Below are positions 16,834 through 25,819 of a stretch of DNA of 64,000 bases, piece by piece. The DNA is from Tenacibaculum soleae. GTDB taxonomy: Bacteria > Bacteroidota > Bacteroidia > Flavobacteriales > Flavobacteriaceae. Position numbers and translations under genes: made by a program. The notes beneath the pieces were generated by a model, which was not told the DNA's origin, did no database searches, and saw nothing but the letters and a program-made list of their open reading frames with translations. Each line of letters opens with the position of its first letter. The stretch's first letter is position 1. The DNA lies in NCBI RefSeq assembly GCF_001693415.1, contig NZ_MAKX01000001.1:1072047-1136046 (forward strand). Direction: 5' to 3'.

Positions 16834-16861
16834 AAAGAGCCTCATTAATGAGGCTCTTTTT
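16832..16861. terminator. Bidirectional terminator
   Basis: A perfect 30-bp palindrome: AAAAAGAGCCTCATT followed directly by its reverse complement. It lies between the convergent pyrophosphohydrolase and thioredoxin-like genes. Confidence 0.9.
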
Positions 16862-16874
16862 ATTTATTAGTTGC

Positions 16875-17807
16875 TTATTTACCTACAATACGTTCTAGTT
16901 CTGAGGTTAATGTTTTAACGTTATTAACCATTTTTAAAATAACACCGTTGGCATCAACAATAAGATGTGTAGGGTATTGTTTTACCTTTAATTTTTTAGA
17001 CATGTACTTTTTTTGATTAGGAACCGTGACATATTTAAAAGGTTTTGTTTTTAAAAACTCGATTAGTTTATCTTTTTCATCAAAAGCTAAACTAACAAAT
17101 TCAATATCATCTTCTTTATATTTATCAACCAAAGCATTTAATTGAGGAAACTCTTCAACACAAACTTTACAAGTAATAAACCAGCACTTTAAAACGACTA
17201 TTTTACCTTCTGTATCTGCTTTATTATGAGATTTTCCTTTTAAATCAACAAAATCATAACGAGGAATTTTTTTGCCTTCCATTTTAAAATATTGATAAGC
17301 AATAGTAGCTTTACTTACAATTGCTTTTTTTATTTTTTCGTTACTAGTATTTTTAATATTAGTTAACTGATATTGAATTTCGTCTTTTTTATTTTTAGAT
17401 TTAACAGCAATGTAGGCTCCTGTACGTAATGAAACTAAAAAAATCCCTTTATCCATTATTGCTCCCTTGTTATCAAGAGGAATAAAGGTTGACATTAAAT
17501 CAATATTTTGTTTATTGTAAGCGTTCCAGTTGTCGTAATTTTCTTGAATATCATCGGTGTTTATAGGTTTTTTCTCCTCAGTATTGTTGGCGACTACAGT
17601 TGCTTCAATTTCCACTGGTTTTTCAACTTCTGCTGGCTTTTCAATTTCTTTAGTTTCTGAAGCGGCTTTTTTACTAATTATAATTTCTTTTGCTGCTGAT
17701 TCAGTATTATCATTTTTACTAGTACCTTTTATGTAGGTGTTTAAAGTAAATAGCGATAAACCAAACCCTATAATTATTGATAATAAAGCAAGTATAATAT
17801 TTCTCAT
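16875..17807 (-). CDS. Membrane-anchored TlpA-like thioredoxin-fold protein
   Basis: A 310-aa protein with an N-terminal membrane anchor (about 4-24), a Glu/Lys/Pro-rich linker (about 50-85) and a C-terminal redoxin domain from about 180. The redox motif is FITCKVC (C213, C216), followed by the peroxidase-like EEFPQLNALV; the cis-proline is in QYPTHLIV. It should act in the periplasm as a thiol-disulfide oxidoreductase, with unknown partners. The region 90-180 matches nothing I recognise. Confidence 0.85.
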   Translation of the reverse strand: MRNIILALLSIIIGFGLSLFTLNTYIKGTSKNDNTESAAKEIIISKKAASETKEIEKPAEVEKPVEIEATVVANNTEEKKPINTDDIQENYDNWNAYNKQNIDLMSTFIPLDNKGAIMDKGIFLVSLRTGAYIAVKSKNKKDEIQYQLTNIKNTSNEKIKKAIVSKATIAYQYFKMEGKKIPRYDFVDLKGKSHNKADTEGKIVVLKCWFITCKVCVEEFPQLNALVDKYKEDDIEFVSLAFDEKDKLIEFLKTKPFKYVTVPNQKKYMSKKLKVKQYPTHLIVDANGVILKMVNNVKTLTSELERIVGK

Positions 17808-17873
17808 TTCCCCCTTTTGTAATTTTATAAATATCTTATTATGAATTACTAAGATAGTTTTTTTTAACGAAAT

Positions 17874-18923
17874 CTAAATTTTAACTCTCCAGCCGTGTTT
17901 GTCTTCAGTTTTGTTAGATTGTATGTTAACAAGCTTTTCTTTAAAAAATGTTGCATATGAATCGTTATTTTCAGGTAATTCAAAAACGTCATCTTGATGC
18001 TTAAAACCTTTGATAGGGTTAATTACAGCAGCAGTACCTGAACCGAAAATTTCTTTTAATTCACCAAGTTTTGCAGCTTCTTTAATTTCGGCAACAGTTA
18101 CCCTTCTAACGTCAACGTTAATGTTATTATCCTCCGCAAGTTGAATTATTGATTTTCGAGTAATACCATCTAAAATACGATCGTTTGTTGGTGTTGTTAT
18201 TAATTTATCTCCTATTCTAAAAAAGATATTCATGGTACCAGCTTCTTCTAAATATTCATGGCTATTAGCATCGGTCCAAATTATTTGTTGAAAACCTTGT
18301 TCATTTGCTAATCGCGTAGGATAAAACTGAGCGGCATAATTACCTGCGGCTTTAGCATAACCTACACCACCATCGGCAGAACGACTATATTTTTCAGCAA
18401 ATAAAACCCTAACTTCACCAGCATAGTATGATTGTGCAGGTGAGCAAATAATAATAAATTTATAAGCTTCGGCAGGTGAAGCTGCGATAGCACCTTCAGT
18501 AGCAATGATAAAAGGACGAATGTAAAGAGCATTACCAGCCCCTTTTTTTATCCAATCGTTGTCTATTTTTAAAAGTTTTTCTAACCCCTCAAAAAACACC
18601 TCTTTAGCAACAGCAGGCATTGCTAAACGTTCGGCAGATACGTTTAATCTGTTAAAGTTGTCTTCAGGTCTGAATAAAAATACGTCATCATTATCGTCCT
18701 TAAAAGCTTTCATGCCTTCAAAAACAGCTTGTCCGTAATGAAATACTCTCGCCGAAGGATCAAAAAGCATTGGTCCGTAAGGCATTATTGTTGGGTTTTT
18801 CCATTCTCCTTCAGAAAAATCACAAACAAACATGTGGTCTGTAAAAGTACGACCAAAAGCAAGGTTGCTAAAATCAACTGAATCAATTTTTGATTGTGCT
18901 ACTAATTGAATATCTATGTTCAT
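17874..18923 (-). CDS. ilvE: Branched-chain amino acid aminotransferase
   Basis: A 349-aa class IV PLP aminotransferase for the last step of leucine, isoleucine and valine synthesis and the first step of their breakdown. The PLP lysine is probably K191 in GVGYAKAAGNYAA, and FHYGQAVFEGMKAF (61-74) is characteristic. The length and sequence fit the larger bacterial/eukaryotic-like BCAT type. It has its own promoter and is divergent from the DUF4920 gene. Confidence 0.96.
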   Translation of the reverse strand: MNIDIQLVAQSKIDSVDFSNLAFGRTFTDHMFVCDFSEGEWKNPTIMPYGPMLFDPSARVFHYGQAVFEGMKAFKDDNDDVFLFRPEDNFNRLNVSAERLAMPAVAKEVFFEGLEKLLKIDNDWIKKGAGNALYIRPFIIATEGAIAASPAEAYKFIIICSPAQSYYAGEVRVLFAEKYSRSADGGVGYAKAAGNYAAQFYPTRLANEQGFQQIIWTDANSHEYLEEAGTMNIFFRIGDKLITTPTNDRILDGITRKSIIQLAEDNNINVDVRRVTVAEIKEAAKLGELKEIFGSGTAAVINPIKGFKHQDDVFELPENNDSYATFFKEKLVNIQSNKTEDKHGWRVKI

Positions 18924-18948
18924 AAAAATGCTTTTTTTTTCAGTGTGT

Positions 18949-18956
18949 CAAAGGTA
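18949..18956 (-). promoter_or_regulatory. ilvE promoter -7 element
   Basis: The minus strand reads TACCTTTG, an exact TAnnTTTG; the predicted leader before the ilvE ATG is about 19 nt. Confidence 0.6.
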
Positions 18957-19010
18957 CAAAAACTAGCTATATAAAGATTTGTAATAAGTAATCACTTCAG
19001 TAATTATAAT

Positions 19011-19018
19011 TATATTTG
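19011..19018 (+). promoter_or_regulatory. Promoter -7 element of DUF4920-mnmD unit
   Basis: TATATTTG matches TAnnTTTG. It overlaps a TTG that could be read as an upstream start of the DUF4920 gene, which argues for the ATG at 19046 instead. Confidence 0.6.
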
Positions 19019-19045
19019 CTAAGTGTTAATTTTAACTTTTTGATA

Positions 19046-19543
19046 ATGAAAAGAATACTAGTATTTACCTTGGTTTTAAGTTTCTTGTTTTTAGCTTGTA
19101 AAGTAAAAAAGAAAGAAGAAGTAAAAGAAAATGAAGCTTCTAAAATAGCATATGCTTCGTTTGGGGAAAAAATAGAAAGTGTAAATGCACTTTCTGAAAA
19201 AGAAATGTCTAAAAAATTTGATGCCTTAAAGATTGGTGATACAATAAACGTGAAATTTACATCTAAAATTGATGAGGTTTGTACTAAAAAAGGATGTTGG
19301 ATGGTGTTGCCTGCGGCGGATAAAAAAACAATGGTAAAATTTAAGGATTATGGTTTTTTTATGCCGTTAGATAGTAAGGGAAATGAAGTGATAGTTGCAG
19401 GAAAAGCGTTTGTAAAAGAAACGCCAGTTGATGAATTACGTCATTATGCTGAAGATGCAGGGAAATCAGAAGAAGAAATCGCAAAAATAACGGAACCTAA
19501 AAAAGAGTTTTCGTTTTTAGCACACGGAGTATTAATGAAATAA
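19046..19543 (+). CDS. DUF4920 domain lipoprotein
   Basis: A 165-aa predicted lipoprotein: the signal peptide ends FLAC with the lipobox cysteine at residue 18. The mature domain carries CTKKGCWMVLP, GKAFVKETP and ELRHYAEDAG, the DUF4920 pattern; the two cysteines could bind metal or form a disulfide. The frame extends 10 codons upstream to a TTG at 19016, but that codon lies in the -7 promoter element. It is followed 8 bp later by the probable start of mnmD. Function unknown. Confidence 0.8.
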   Translation: MKRILVFTLVLSFLFLACKVKKKEEVKENEASKIAYASFGEKIESVNALSEKEMSKKFDALKIGDTINVKFTSKIDEVCTKKGCWMVLPAADKKTMVKFKDYGFFMPLDSKGNEVIVAGKAFVKETPVDELRHYAEDAGKSEEEIAKITEPKKEFSFLAHGVLMK

Positions 19544-19551
19544 TTGTTGTT

Positions 19552-20208
19552 ATTAAAAGAGAAATAATTATAACGTCAGATGGTTCTACTACAATACATT
19601 TACCTGATTGGAATGAACAGTATCACTCCAAACACGGAGCAATACAAGAAGCATATCACGTATTTATAAAAAGCGGATTAGAACAGGTTAATAAACCAAA
19701 ACTTTCTATTTTAGAAATAGGATTTGGTACTGGGTTAAATTGTTTTATTACTTTTTTAGAAAGTAATAAAACAATAAATTATGTAGGAGTAGAAGCATAT
19801 CCTGTAAGCAATACTGAGCTTGTTAGGTTAAATTATGTTACCGAATTAAATGTAGTAGAGCAACAGCCTATTTTTAATAAAATGCATGCGATTTCTTGGG
19901 AAGAAAAGCATGAGGTTACATCAAATTTTAGCCTAACAAAGCGTCAACAATTTTTTAAAGATATTGATGACAAAGAAGCATTTGATTTAATTTACTTTGA
20001 TGCCTTTGGTGCTGAACATCAACCAGAATTGTGGACAGAAGATATTTTTAAATTGATGTTTAATGCTTTAAATAAAAACGGAATTTTAGTAACTTATTCA
20101 GCTAAAGGAAGTGTGCGTAGAGCAATGCAATCAGTAGGTTTTAATGTAGAACGTTTGCCTGGGCCACCAGGAAAAAGAGAAATGCTTCGAGCAATAAAAT
20201 ATAGTTAA
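19552..20208 (+). CDS. mnmD: tRNA mnm5s2U biosynthesis methyltransferase MnmD, probable ATT start
   Basis: The frame encodes an MnmC N-domain-like SAM-dependent methyltransferase that finishes the mnm5 side chain at the wobble uridine of several tRNAs. Visible are IHLPDWNEQYHSKHGAIQEA, the SAM motif LEIGFGTGLN (54-63) and FDAFGAEHQPELW. Homology-like sequence begins at KREIIITSDG, but the frame has no ATG, GTG or TTG from the stop at 19498-19500 until the ATG at 19882, which would remove half the domain. ATT at 19552, at the position of the expected Met, is the best start and gives 218 aa, a normal length. A start-codon mutation or sequence error is the alternative. Confidence 0.85.
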   Translation: MKREIIITSDGSTTIHLPDWNEQYHSKHGAIQEAYHVFIKSGLEQVNKPKLSILEIGFGTGLNCFITFLESNKTINYVGVEAYPVSNTELVRLNYVTELNVVEQQPIFNKMHAISWEEKHEVTSNFSLTKRQQFFKDIDDKEAFDLIYFDAFGAEHQPELWTEDIFKLMFNALNKNGILVTYSAKGSVRRAMQSVGFNVERLPGPPGKREMLRAIKYS

Positions 20209-20232
20209 AATAATAAATTATAAAAGTAAAAA

Positions 20233-20364
20233 ATGAAGTTTCAAAGACGTTTTGGTAATCGAAAAAAAACAAATCCTAAAAAAGGGTTGTACTTAATTAT
20301 AATGCTTATTGTTGTTTTGTATTTGTTTTTTAATGCTGATGCTATAATTGGAAAATATTTTTAA
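20233..20364 (+). CDS. Small 43-aa membrane protein
   Basis: An ATG-initiated frame encodes 43 residues: a strongly basic N-terminus (MKFQRRFGNRKKTNPKK) and one hydrophobic helix (about 19-34). Its TAA directly abuts the ATG of the trmN6 gene, as in a tight operon. Charge distribution predicts the N-terminus in the cytoplasm. No function is recognised. Confidence 0.6.
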   Translation: MKFQRRFGNRKKTNPKKGLYLIIMLIVVLYLFFNADAIIGKYF

Positions 20365-21084
20365 ATGAAACCATTTCAATTTAAAAAATTTACAGTAGCA
20401 CAAGATAAAACAGCTATGAAAATTGGTACTGATGGGGTTTTATTAGGTGCTTGGTGTGCTTTGCCTGAGTTTCCAGACAGTGTTTTAGATATTGGTTCAG
20501 GTACAGGTCTTATTTCGTTAATGATAGCGCAACGAACAGATGCTATGACAATAGATGCGGTAGAGGTTGATGCGGCTGCTTATGAGCAAACGGTAGCTAA
20601 TTTTGAGCAATCTGACTGGGGAGATCGATTATTTTGTTACAATGCATCTTTTAATGATTTTGTAACCGAAATGATAGAAGAGGAAGAGCAGTATGATATT
20701 ATTGTATCGAATCCGCCATTTTATACCGATAATTTTGAAACAAATGATGTTTCTCGTAACAAAGCACGTTTTACATCGTCTTTATCTTTTAAAGAATTGA
20801 TAGTTGGAGTAGCTAAAATTTTGGCTCAAAAAGGTATGTTTTCAGTAATAATACCTTATAAAGAAGAAGTTGAATTTTTAAAGATAGCACTTGAATACAA
20901 TCTATTTTTAAATAAGGTTTGTCATGTAAAAGGAAATGAAAATTCTGTTATAAAAAGAAGCTTGTTAACCTTGTCTTTTGAAGAAAAAGAAATTGAAAAA
21001 GAACTTTTGGTTATTGAAAAAGAAAGGCACCAGTATACTGATGCCTATATAAATCTAACAAAAGACTTTTATTTAAAAATGTAA
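20365..21084 (+). CDS. trmN6: tRNA1(Val) adenine-37 N6-methyltransferase
   Basis: A 239-aa SAM-dependent methyltransferase of the YfiC/TrmN6 type, which methylates N6 of A37 in tRNA1(Val). The SAM-binding motif is LDIGSGTGLI (41-50) and the catalytic motif NPPFY is at 116-120, as expected for N6-adenine methyltransferases. The N-terminal FKKFTVAQDKTAMKIGTDGVLLGAW is typical. It appears co-transcribed with mnmD and the 43-aa gene, forming a tRNA modification cluster. Confidence 0.92.
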   Translation: MKPFQFKKFTVAQDKTAMKIGTDGVLLGAWCALPEFPDSVLDIGSGTGLISLMIAQRTDAMTIDAVEVDAAAYEQTVANFEQSDWGDRLFCYNASFNDFVTEMIEEEEQYDIIVSNPPFYTDNFETNDVSRNKARFTSSLSFKELIVGVAKILAQKGMFSVIIPYKEEVEFLKIALEYNLFLNKVCHVKGNENSVIKRSLLTLSFEEKEIEKELLVIEKERHQYTDAYINLTKDFYLKM

Positions 21085-21093
21085 GTTTTATAC

Positions 21094-21945
21094 TTATTTT
21101 TTAATACTGTAATCAAAATCGTTAGCTAAAAATTTATCAGCTATTTCATTGAAGTTTTTAGCACTGTTACGAGGAATTCCATGGTTAGCTCCAGGAACAA
21201 TACATAATTGAGATTTTTTAATATTATCAAAAATTTCAACAGCATGTTGGTTTTTAATAATATCTCTATCTCCAATTGTAATTAATACTGGTGCGTTTAT
21301 TTTTTGTAATTCAGCATGACTTATATCTGGAGAATTTAAAAGTAATTTGTCTAATTGTAATTCTTTTTTCCAGTTTCTTGAAGTGTCACCTTTTTTTATC
21401 ATTTTTAAAGTTTCGGCATGCATTTCTTTAACTTGTTGCATTGCCCAATCATTAACAGCAGTGTTGTCAAACCTTAAATTAGGTCCCATTGTAACTATTT
21501 TTTTAATAGTTACTTTGTTTCTAATTCCCATTTTTAAGCCAATAATACCGCCATCGCTCCAACCAAGAATATTTACAGCTGTTAAATTTAGTTTTGTTAC
21601 CAATTGCTCTAAATCTTTTGCCATTTGTAGGTAGGTTAAAGATTTTGTTTTTAATTCTGATTTTCCTTGCCCTCTACTATCCGCAGCAATTACCCTATAT
21701 TTATCTTTAAAATAATCAATTTGATATTCCATGGCTTTAATGTCTGTCCCACAGCTATGTATGATTAATAAAGGTTCTCCTTTTCCGTATTCTTCGTAAT
21801 AAATTTTAGCGCCGTTTACTTTAATATATTTACCAACGGTTTTATTGTTTCCGTAAGGAGTATTAAAATTATTTTGAGCGTTAGTTTTACTAAGTTGTAA
21901 GCTTAATAAAAAGAAGGCGGTTAAAAGAAAGATTGTTTTTTTCAT
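21094..21945 (-). CDS. Secreted alpha/beta hydrolase
   Basis: A 283-aa alpha/beta-hydrolase fold protein with a cleavable signal peptide (about 1-23, ending NAQ). The nucleophile elbow is GWSDGG (S130), the oxyanion region IIHSCGTD (61-68), and the catalytic His is in GANHGIP near residue 257. The substrate cannot be told from sequence. It is a single gene convergent with trmN6. Confidence 0.85.
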   Translation of the reverse strand: MKKTIFLLTAFFLLSLQLSKTNAQNNFNTPYGNNKTVGKYIKVNGAKIYYEEYGKGEPLLIIHSCGTDIKAMEYQIDYFKDKYRVIAADSRGQGKSELKTKSLTYLQMAKDLEQLVTKLNLTAVNILGWSDGGIIGLKMGIRNKVTIKKIVTMGPNLRFDNTAVNDWAMQQVKEMHAETLKMIKKGDTSRNWKKELQLDKLLLNSPDISHAELQKINAPVLITIGDRDIIKNQHAVEIFDNIKKSQLCIVPGANHGIPRNSAKNFNEIADKFLANDFDYSIKK

Positions 21946-22019
21946 TGATTGATTTTTAAAAATTTAATTAATGTTGTTAAGGGTTTGGTAATGTTTTAAT
22001 TAATAAAAAATCGGGGATG

Positions 22020-22027
22020 CAAAACTA
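22020..22027 (-). promoter_or_regulatory. Hydrolase promoter -7 element
   Basis: The minus strand reads TAGTTTTG, an exact TAnnTTTG, about 75 bp upstream of the hydrolase ATG. Nothing else stands out in the surrounding 261-bp gap. Confidence 0.5.
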
Positions 22028-22206
22028 ACTTTAAATTGTTTAGAAATCAAGTGTTTTGTTTTAAGGTTAAAACTTTTGTATAAGAAAAAAGACATCAGTA
22101 ATAATGCCTTTTTAAATTATTTATGGTAATTAATAAAAAATGAGTTTTTTAAAGCATAACTTCTATTTATTTAAAAATGTGAATAGAAATAGTTATTCAT
22201 ATTCTA

Positions 22207-23571
22207 TTAGATACTTTCAGGATTATAGCCTAAATATGGTACTTCTTTCTCAATAAAAGTAATTCCGTATTCTTCTAACTCCTTTAAAATAGGTTCATAC
22301 ACTTCTTTTGTTATTGGTAATTGAACACCTGGAGTTGTAATTTCACCATTTAAAATACGTAAAGTAGCCATAGCTACTGGTAAACCAACTGTTTTTGCCA
22401 TGGCAGTATAGGTTTGGTCATCACCTTTGATAACCATGCTACTTTCTATTTGATGTTTTTTGTTGTTAAGTTCATATCCAAATTTATGATGCATTACAAT
22501 CATATCTTTATCATCGGCTTCAAGCGTCCATTTATCAGAAAGTATTTTTTGTAAAATTTGAGCAGGAGTAGCGTTCTTAAGTCCAGTTTTTTTAGTTGGG
22601 TTAAAAATGTCAAGTTCCAAAAACTTATCCCACATAACATCATCCTGGTCTATTTTTAAGTAAGAACGAAATTTTAATTCTACAGAATCTGTAGGAGAGT
22701 AAGCTAAAAATAAATTCGTAAAATCACGATAACTCATGTTTTCAGAATCTTCAATGGCATAAGAATCATCGGTCATTCCTAATTGAACAAAAACATTCCA
22801 AGCTCTCGAAAAACCTACTTTTCTAATGGTACCTCTGTACATTGTAGGTATGTTTTCAAGATTATAAAGACTTCTATATTTTAAAGAATCACGATTCGCA
22901 TACCCTTCAAACTTACCATATCCTTCAATATCTAAAAATTCTGTTCTTCTAAATAATTTATGATATGGTATGTATTTGTATGTGTTTTCTTGAATAAACA
23001 TTGCGGCGCCACCTTGTCCGGCTAAAACCACATTTCTAGGGTTCCAAGTAAATTTATAGTTCCATAAATTAGTATCACTTTCAGGAGCCACTAAGCCACC
23101 TGTAAAAGATTCAAAAAGTAACATTTTAGCTTTCTTGTCATGAATTTCATTAATGATTTTCATGGCACTCATATGATCAATCCCTGGGTCTAAGCCAATT
23201 TCATTCATAAAAACCAGTCCTTTAGCTTTAGCTTGTGTATCTAAAGCTTTCATTTCATCAGAAATGTAAGAAGCAGTTACCATATGTTTATCATAAGTAA
23301 TACAATCTTTAGCTACTTGTATATGAAAACGGGCAGGAAGCATTGATATAACGATGTCGGCATTTTTAATAGCATTAATACGTTCTTTATCGTTAAAAAC
23401 ATCTAAAGTAATAGCTGTTGCGTTTTTATGATTATTAACTAATTTTTTTGCATTGTTAATAAAAACGTCACCTATGGTTAAATGCAATTTTTCTGATATG
23501 GATTTATCTAATAAATATTTTATAAGTGATGCACTAGATCTACCAGCACCAATAATTAATATTTTTCTCAT
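22207..23571 (-). CDS. Saccharopine dehydrogenase family protein
   Basis: A 454-aa NAD(P)-binding oxidoreductase of the saccharopine dehydrogenase family. The Rossmann motif is IIGAGRSSAS (6-15) and the C-terminal catalytic domain follows from about 130, with EIGLDPGIDHMSAM as in LYS9-type enzymes. Bacteroidetes encode this as a stand-alone protein thought to act in lysine catabolism, but the reaction here is inferred. Single gene, divergent from the DUF423 gene. Confidence 0.85.
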   Translation of the reverse strand: MRKILIIGAGRSSASLIKYLLDKSISEKLHLTIGDVFINNAKKLVNNHKNATAITLDVFNDKERINAIKNADIVISMLPARFHIQVAKDCITYDKHMVTASYISDEMKALDTQAKAKGLVFMNEIGLDPGIDHMSAMKIINEIHDKKAKMLLFESFTGGLVAPESDTNLWNYKFTWNPRNVVLAGQGGAAMFIQENTYKYIPYHKLFRRTEFLDIEGYGKFEGYANRDSLKYRSLYNLENIPTMYRGTIRKVGFSRAWNVFVQLGMTDDSYAIEDSENMSYRDFTNLFLAYSPTDSVELKFRSYLKIDQDDVMWDKFLELDIFNPTKKTGLKNATPAQILQKILSDKWTLEADDKDMIVMHHKFGYELNNKKHQIESSMVIKGDDQTYTAMAKTVGLPVAMATLRILNGEITTPGVQLPITKEVYEPILKELEEYGITFIEKEVPYLGYNPESI

Positions 23572-23653
23572 TATATAATGTATTTTTGTATACTCTAATT
23601 TTTAAAGGCACAATATCGCTAAAAAAGTTTAAATTTAAACAAAAACAATAAAA

Positions 23654-24028
23654 ATGTACAAGAATTTAACAATATCATCTTTTTTGGGAATTATAGCAGT
23701 AATTTTAGGTGCTTTTGGAGCGCATGCTTTAAAGACAAAATTAAGTGCAGAGGCTATGCAAAGTTTTCAAACAGCGGTACGATATCAATTTATGCATGTT
23801 TTATTATTGTTGTTTGTAAACATTTTTAATGAATTTACTTCTAAGCAAAAAAATGCAATTAGTTTATTTGTAATTGGCGGTATCATTTTATTTTCAGGAT
23901 CAATTTATGCAATACATTTATTAAAAGTACCTGCCAAATCAATTTGGTTTGTAACTCCATTAGGTGGACTTATGCTAATTATAGGCTGGTCTTTACTGTT
24001 TTTTTTATTTTTTAAAAAAAGTTATTAA
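23654..24028 (+). CDS. DUF423 family membrane protein
   Basis: A 124-aa protein with four predicted membrane helices. The N-terminus carries LGIIAVILGAFGAHALK and later VRYQFMHVLLL, the conserved DUF423 (YgdD-like) pattern. The function of the family is not established. It lies upstream of pckA, which has its own promoter. Confidence 0.88.
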   Translation: MYKNLTISSFLGIIAVILGAFGAHALKTKLSAEAMQSFQTAVRYQFMHVLLLLFVNIFNEFTSKQKNAISLFVIGGIILFSGSIYAIHLLKVPAKSIWFVTPLGGLMLIIGWSLLFFLFFKKSY

Positions 24029-24082
24029 AAAAGAATAGTTGATAATTTTTTTCAATGATTAATGAGTTTAATCAAAAAGCCC

Positions 24083-24090
24083 TACTTTTG
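24083..24090 (+). promoter_or_regulatory. pckA promoter -7 element
   Basis: TACTTTTG matches TAnnTTTG and would give a leader of about 26 nt before the pckA ATG at 24123. Confidence 0.6.
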
Positions 24091-24122
24091 TATGAAATTT
24101 AACACAACTAAATTATTTTAAG

Positions 24123-25727
24123 ATGACAAATCTTGATACGAAAACGATATCGTTAAACAACTTAGGTATAAAAGATGCTACGGTTCGTTATCAATTAACT
24201 TCAGAGGAGTTACACAATATTACTATAGAAAAAGAACAAGGAGTAGAAACTAGTTTTGGCGCATTAGCAGTTAAAACAGGTGAGTTTACTGGACGTTCGC
24301 CAATGGATCGTTTTATCGTTAAAGACGATATAACAAAAGATGAAATTTGGTGGGGAGATATAAACATACCTTTTGATTCAGAAAAATTTGACAAATTATA
24401 CGATAAAGTAACACATTACTTATCTAATAAAGAGGTTTTTGTACGTGATAGTTATGCATGTGCAGATGAAGATTACAAGTTAAATATTAGAGTTGTAAAC
24501 GAGTACCCTTGGAGTAACATGTTTGCTTACAATATGTTTTTACGACCAACTGCTGAAGAATTAAAAGATTTTTCTCCAGAATGGACAGTTGTTAACGCAC
24601 CTGGTTTTATGGCAAATCCTGAAGTAGATGGGACACGTCAGCATAACTTTGCTATTTTAAATTTTGAGAAAAAGATTGCTTTAATTGGTGGAACTGGTTA
24701 TACTGGTGAAATTAAAAAAGGAATTTTTTCTGCATTAAACTTTATTTTACCTGTGTTTAAAAACACATTACCAATGCACTGTTCAGCAAATATTGGTAAA
24801 GAAGGTGATACTGCTATTTTCTTCGGATTATCAGGTACAGGAAAAACAACTTTATCTACTGACCCTAACCGTAGTTTGATTGGTGATGATGAGCACGGTT
24901 GGACTTCAGAAAACACGGTGTTTAATTTTGAAGGAGGTTGTTACGCAAAAGTAATCGACTTATCTAAAGATAAAGAGCCAGAAATATACGCAGCTATTAA
25001 GAAAGGAGCAATTCTGGAAAATATTGTGATGAACGATAAAAAAGAGGTTGATTTTAACGATACTTCAATTACACAAAATACACGTGTAAGTTATCCAATT
25101 CATCATATTGAAAATATTCAAACACCATCGACAGGTAAAAACCCTAAGAATATATTTTTCTTAACGGCAGATGCTTTTGGGGTATTGCCTCCAATTTCGA
25201 GGTTAACACCAGGGCAGGCAGCCTACCACTTTATTTCAGGTTATACTGCTAAAGTAGCAGGAACAGAGGCTGGTGTTACAGAGCCATTACCAAGTTTTTC
25301 GGCTTGTTTCGGAGCGCCATTTATGCCATTACATCCAACTCGTTATGCAGAAATGTTAAGCGAAAAAATGAAAGAAACTAACGTTAATGTTTGGTTGGTT
25401 AATACAGGTTGGTTTGCAGGTCCTTACGGAGTAGGAAATAGAATGAAGTTAAAGTATACAAGAGCTATGATTAACGCTGCTTTAACAGGTGGTTTACCAA
25501 GTGAAATTACTAAAGAAAACTATCATATACATTCGGTATTTGGTTTAGCACAACCAAGAGAATGTCCAGGAGTACCTTCTGAGTTATTAAGCCAAAGAAC
25601 AGCTTGGAATAATGATGAAGAGTATTATAAAACAGCACATAAATTGGCAGATTCATTTAAAGAAAACTTTAAAAAGTTTGAAGAATATGCAAATGAAGAA
25701 ATTTTAAAAGGAGGGCCAGCGGCTTAA
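24123..25727 (+). CDS. pckA: Phosphoenolpyruvate carboxykinase (ATP)
   Basis: A 534-aa enzyme converting oxaloacetate and ATP to phosphoenolpyruvate, the entry step of gluconeogenesis. The kinase-type P-loop GLSGTGKT is at 235-242, followed by IGDDEHGW for metal binding, and GRSPMDRFIV near the N-terminus binds substrate. Length is normal for the ATP-dependent family. Single-gene unit with a clear promoter and a perfect terminator. Confidence 0.98.
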   Translation: MTNLDTKTISLNNLGIKDATVRYQLTSEELHNITIEKEQGVETSFGALAVKTGEFTGRSPMDRFIVKDDITKDEIWWGDINIPFDSEKFDKLYDKVTHYLSNKEVFVRDSYACADEDYKLNIRVVNEYPWSNMFAYNMFLRPTAEELKDFSPEWTVVNAPGFMANPEVDGTRQHNFAILNFEKKIALIGGTGYTGEIKKGIFSALNFILPVFKNTLPMHCSANIGKEGDTAIFFGLSGTGKTTLSTDPNRSLIGDDEHGWTSENTVFNFEGGCYAKVIDLSKDKEPEIYAAIKKGAILENIVMNDKKEVDFNDTSITQNTRVSYPIHHIENIQTPSTGKNPKNIFFLTADAFGVLPPISRLTPGQAAYHFISGYTAKVAGTEAGVTEPLPSFSACFGAPFMPLHPTRYAEMLSEKMKETNVNVWLVNTGWFAGPYGVGNRMKLKYTRAMINAALTGGLPSEITKENYHIHSVFGLAQPRECPGVPSELLSQRTAWNNDEEYYKTAHKLADSFKENFKKFEEYANEEILKGGPAA

Positions 25728-25743
25728 CTTTTAATCATATTGT

Positions 25744-25777
25744 AAAAAAAGCATCCTTTTAAAGGATGCTTTTTTTA
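25744..25777 (+). terminator. pckA terminator
   Basis: AAAAAAAGCATCCTTT followed by AAAGGATGCTTTTTTT with a minimal loop, a near-perfect palindrome ending in seven Ts. Confidence 0.93.
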
Positions 25778-25792
25778 TGCATAAATACTAGC

Positions 25793-25800
25793 TATTTTTG
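25793..25800 (+). promoter_or_regulatory. ade promoter -7 element
   Basis: TATTTTTG matches TAnnTTTG; the predicted start near 25807 lies 13 nt before the ATG at 25820 and excludes the longer reading from 25766. Confidence 0.6.
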
Positions 25801-25819
25801 TGGTGTTAAAAATAAAGGT

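Noticed and set aside
21024..21046. Hairpin AGGCA...TGCCT near the end of trmN6 as a terminator
   Set aside because: It lies in coding sequence and has no following T-run.
25766..25819. Longer adenine deaminase reading from 25766
   Set aside because: The start lies in the pckA terminator and upstream of the ade promoter.
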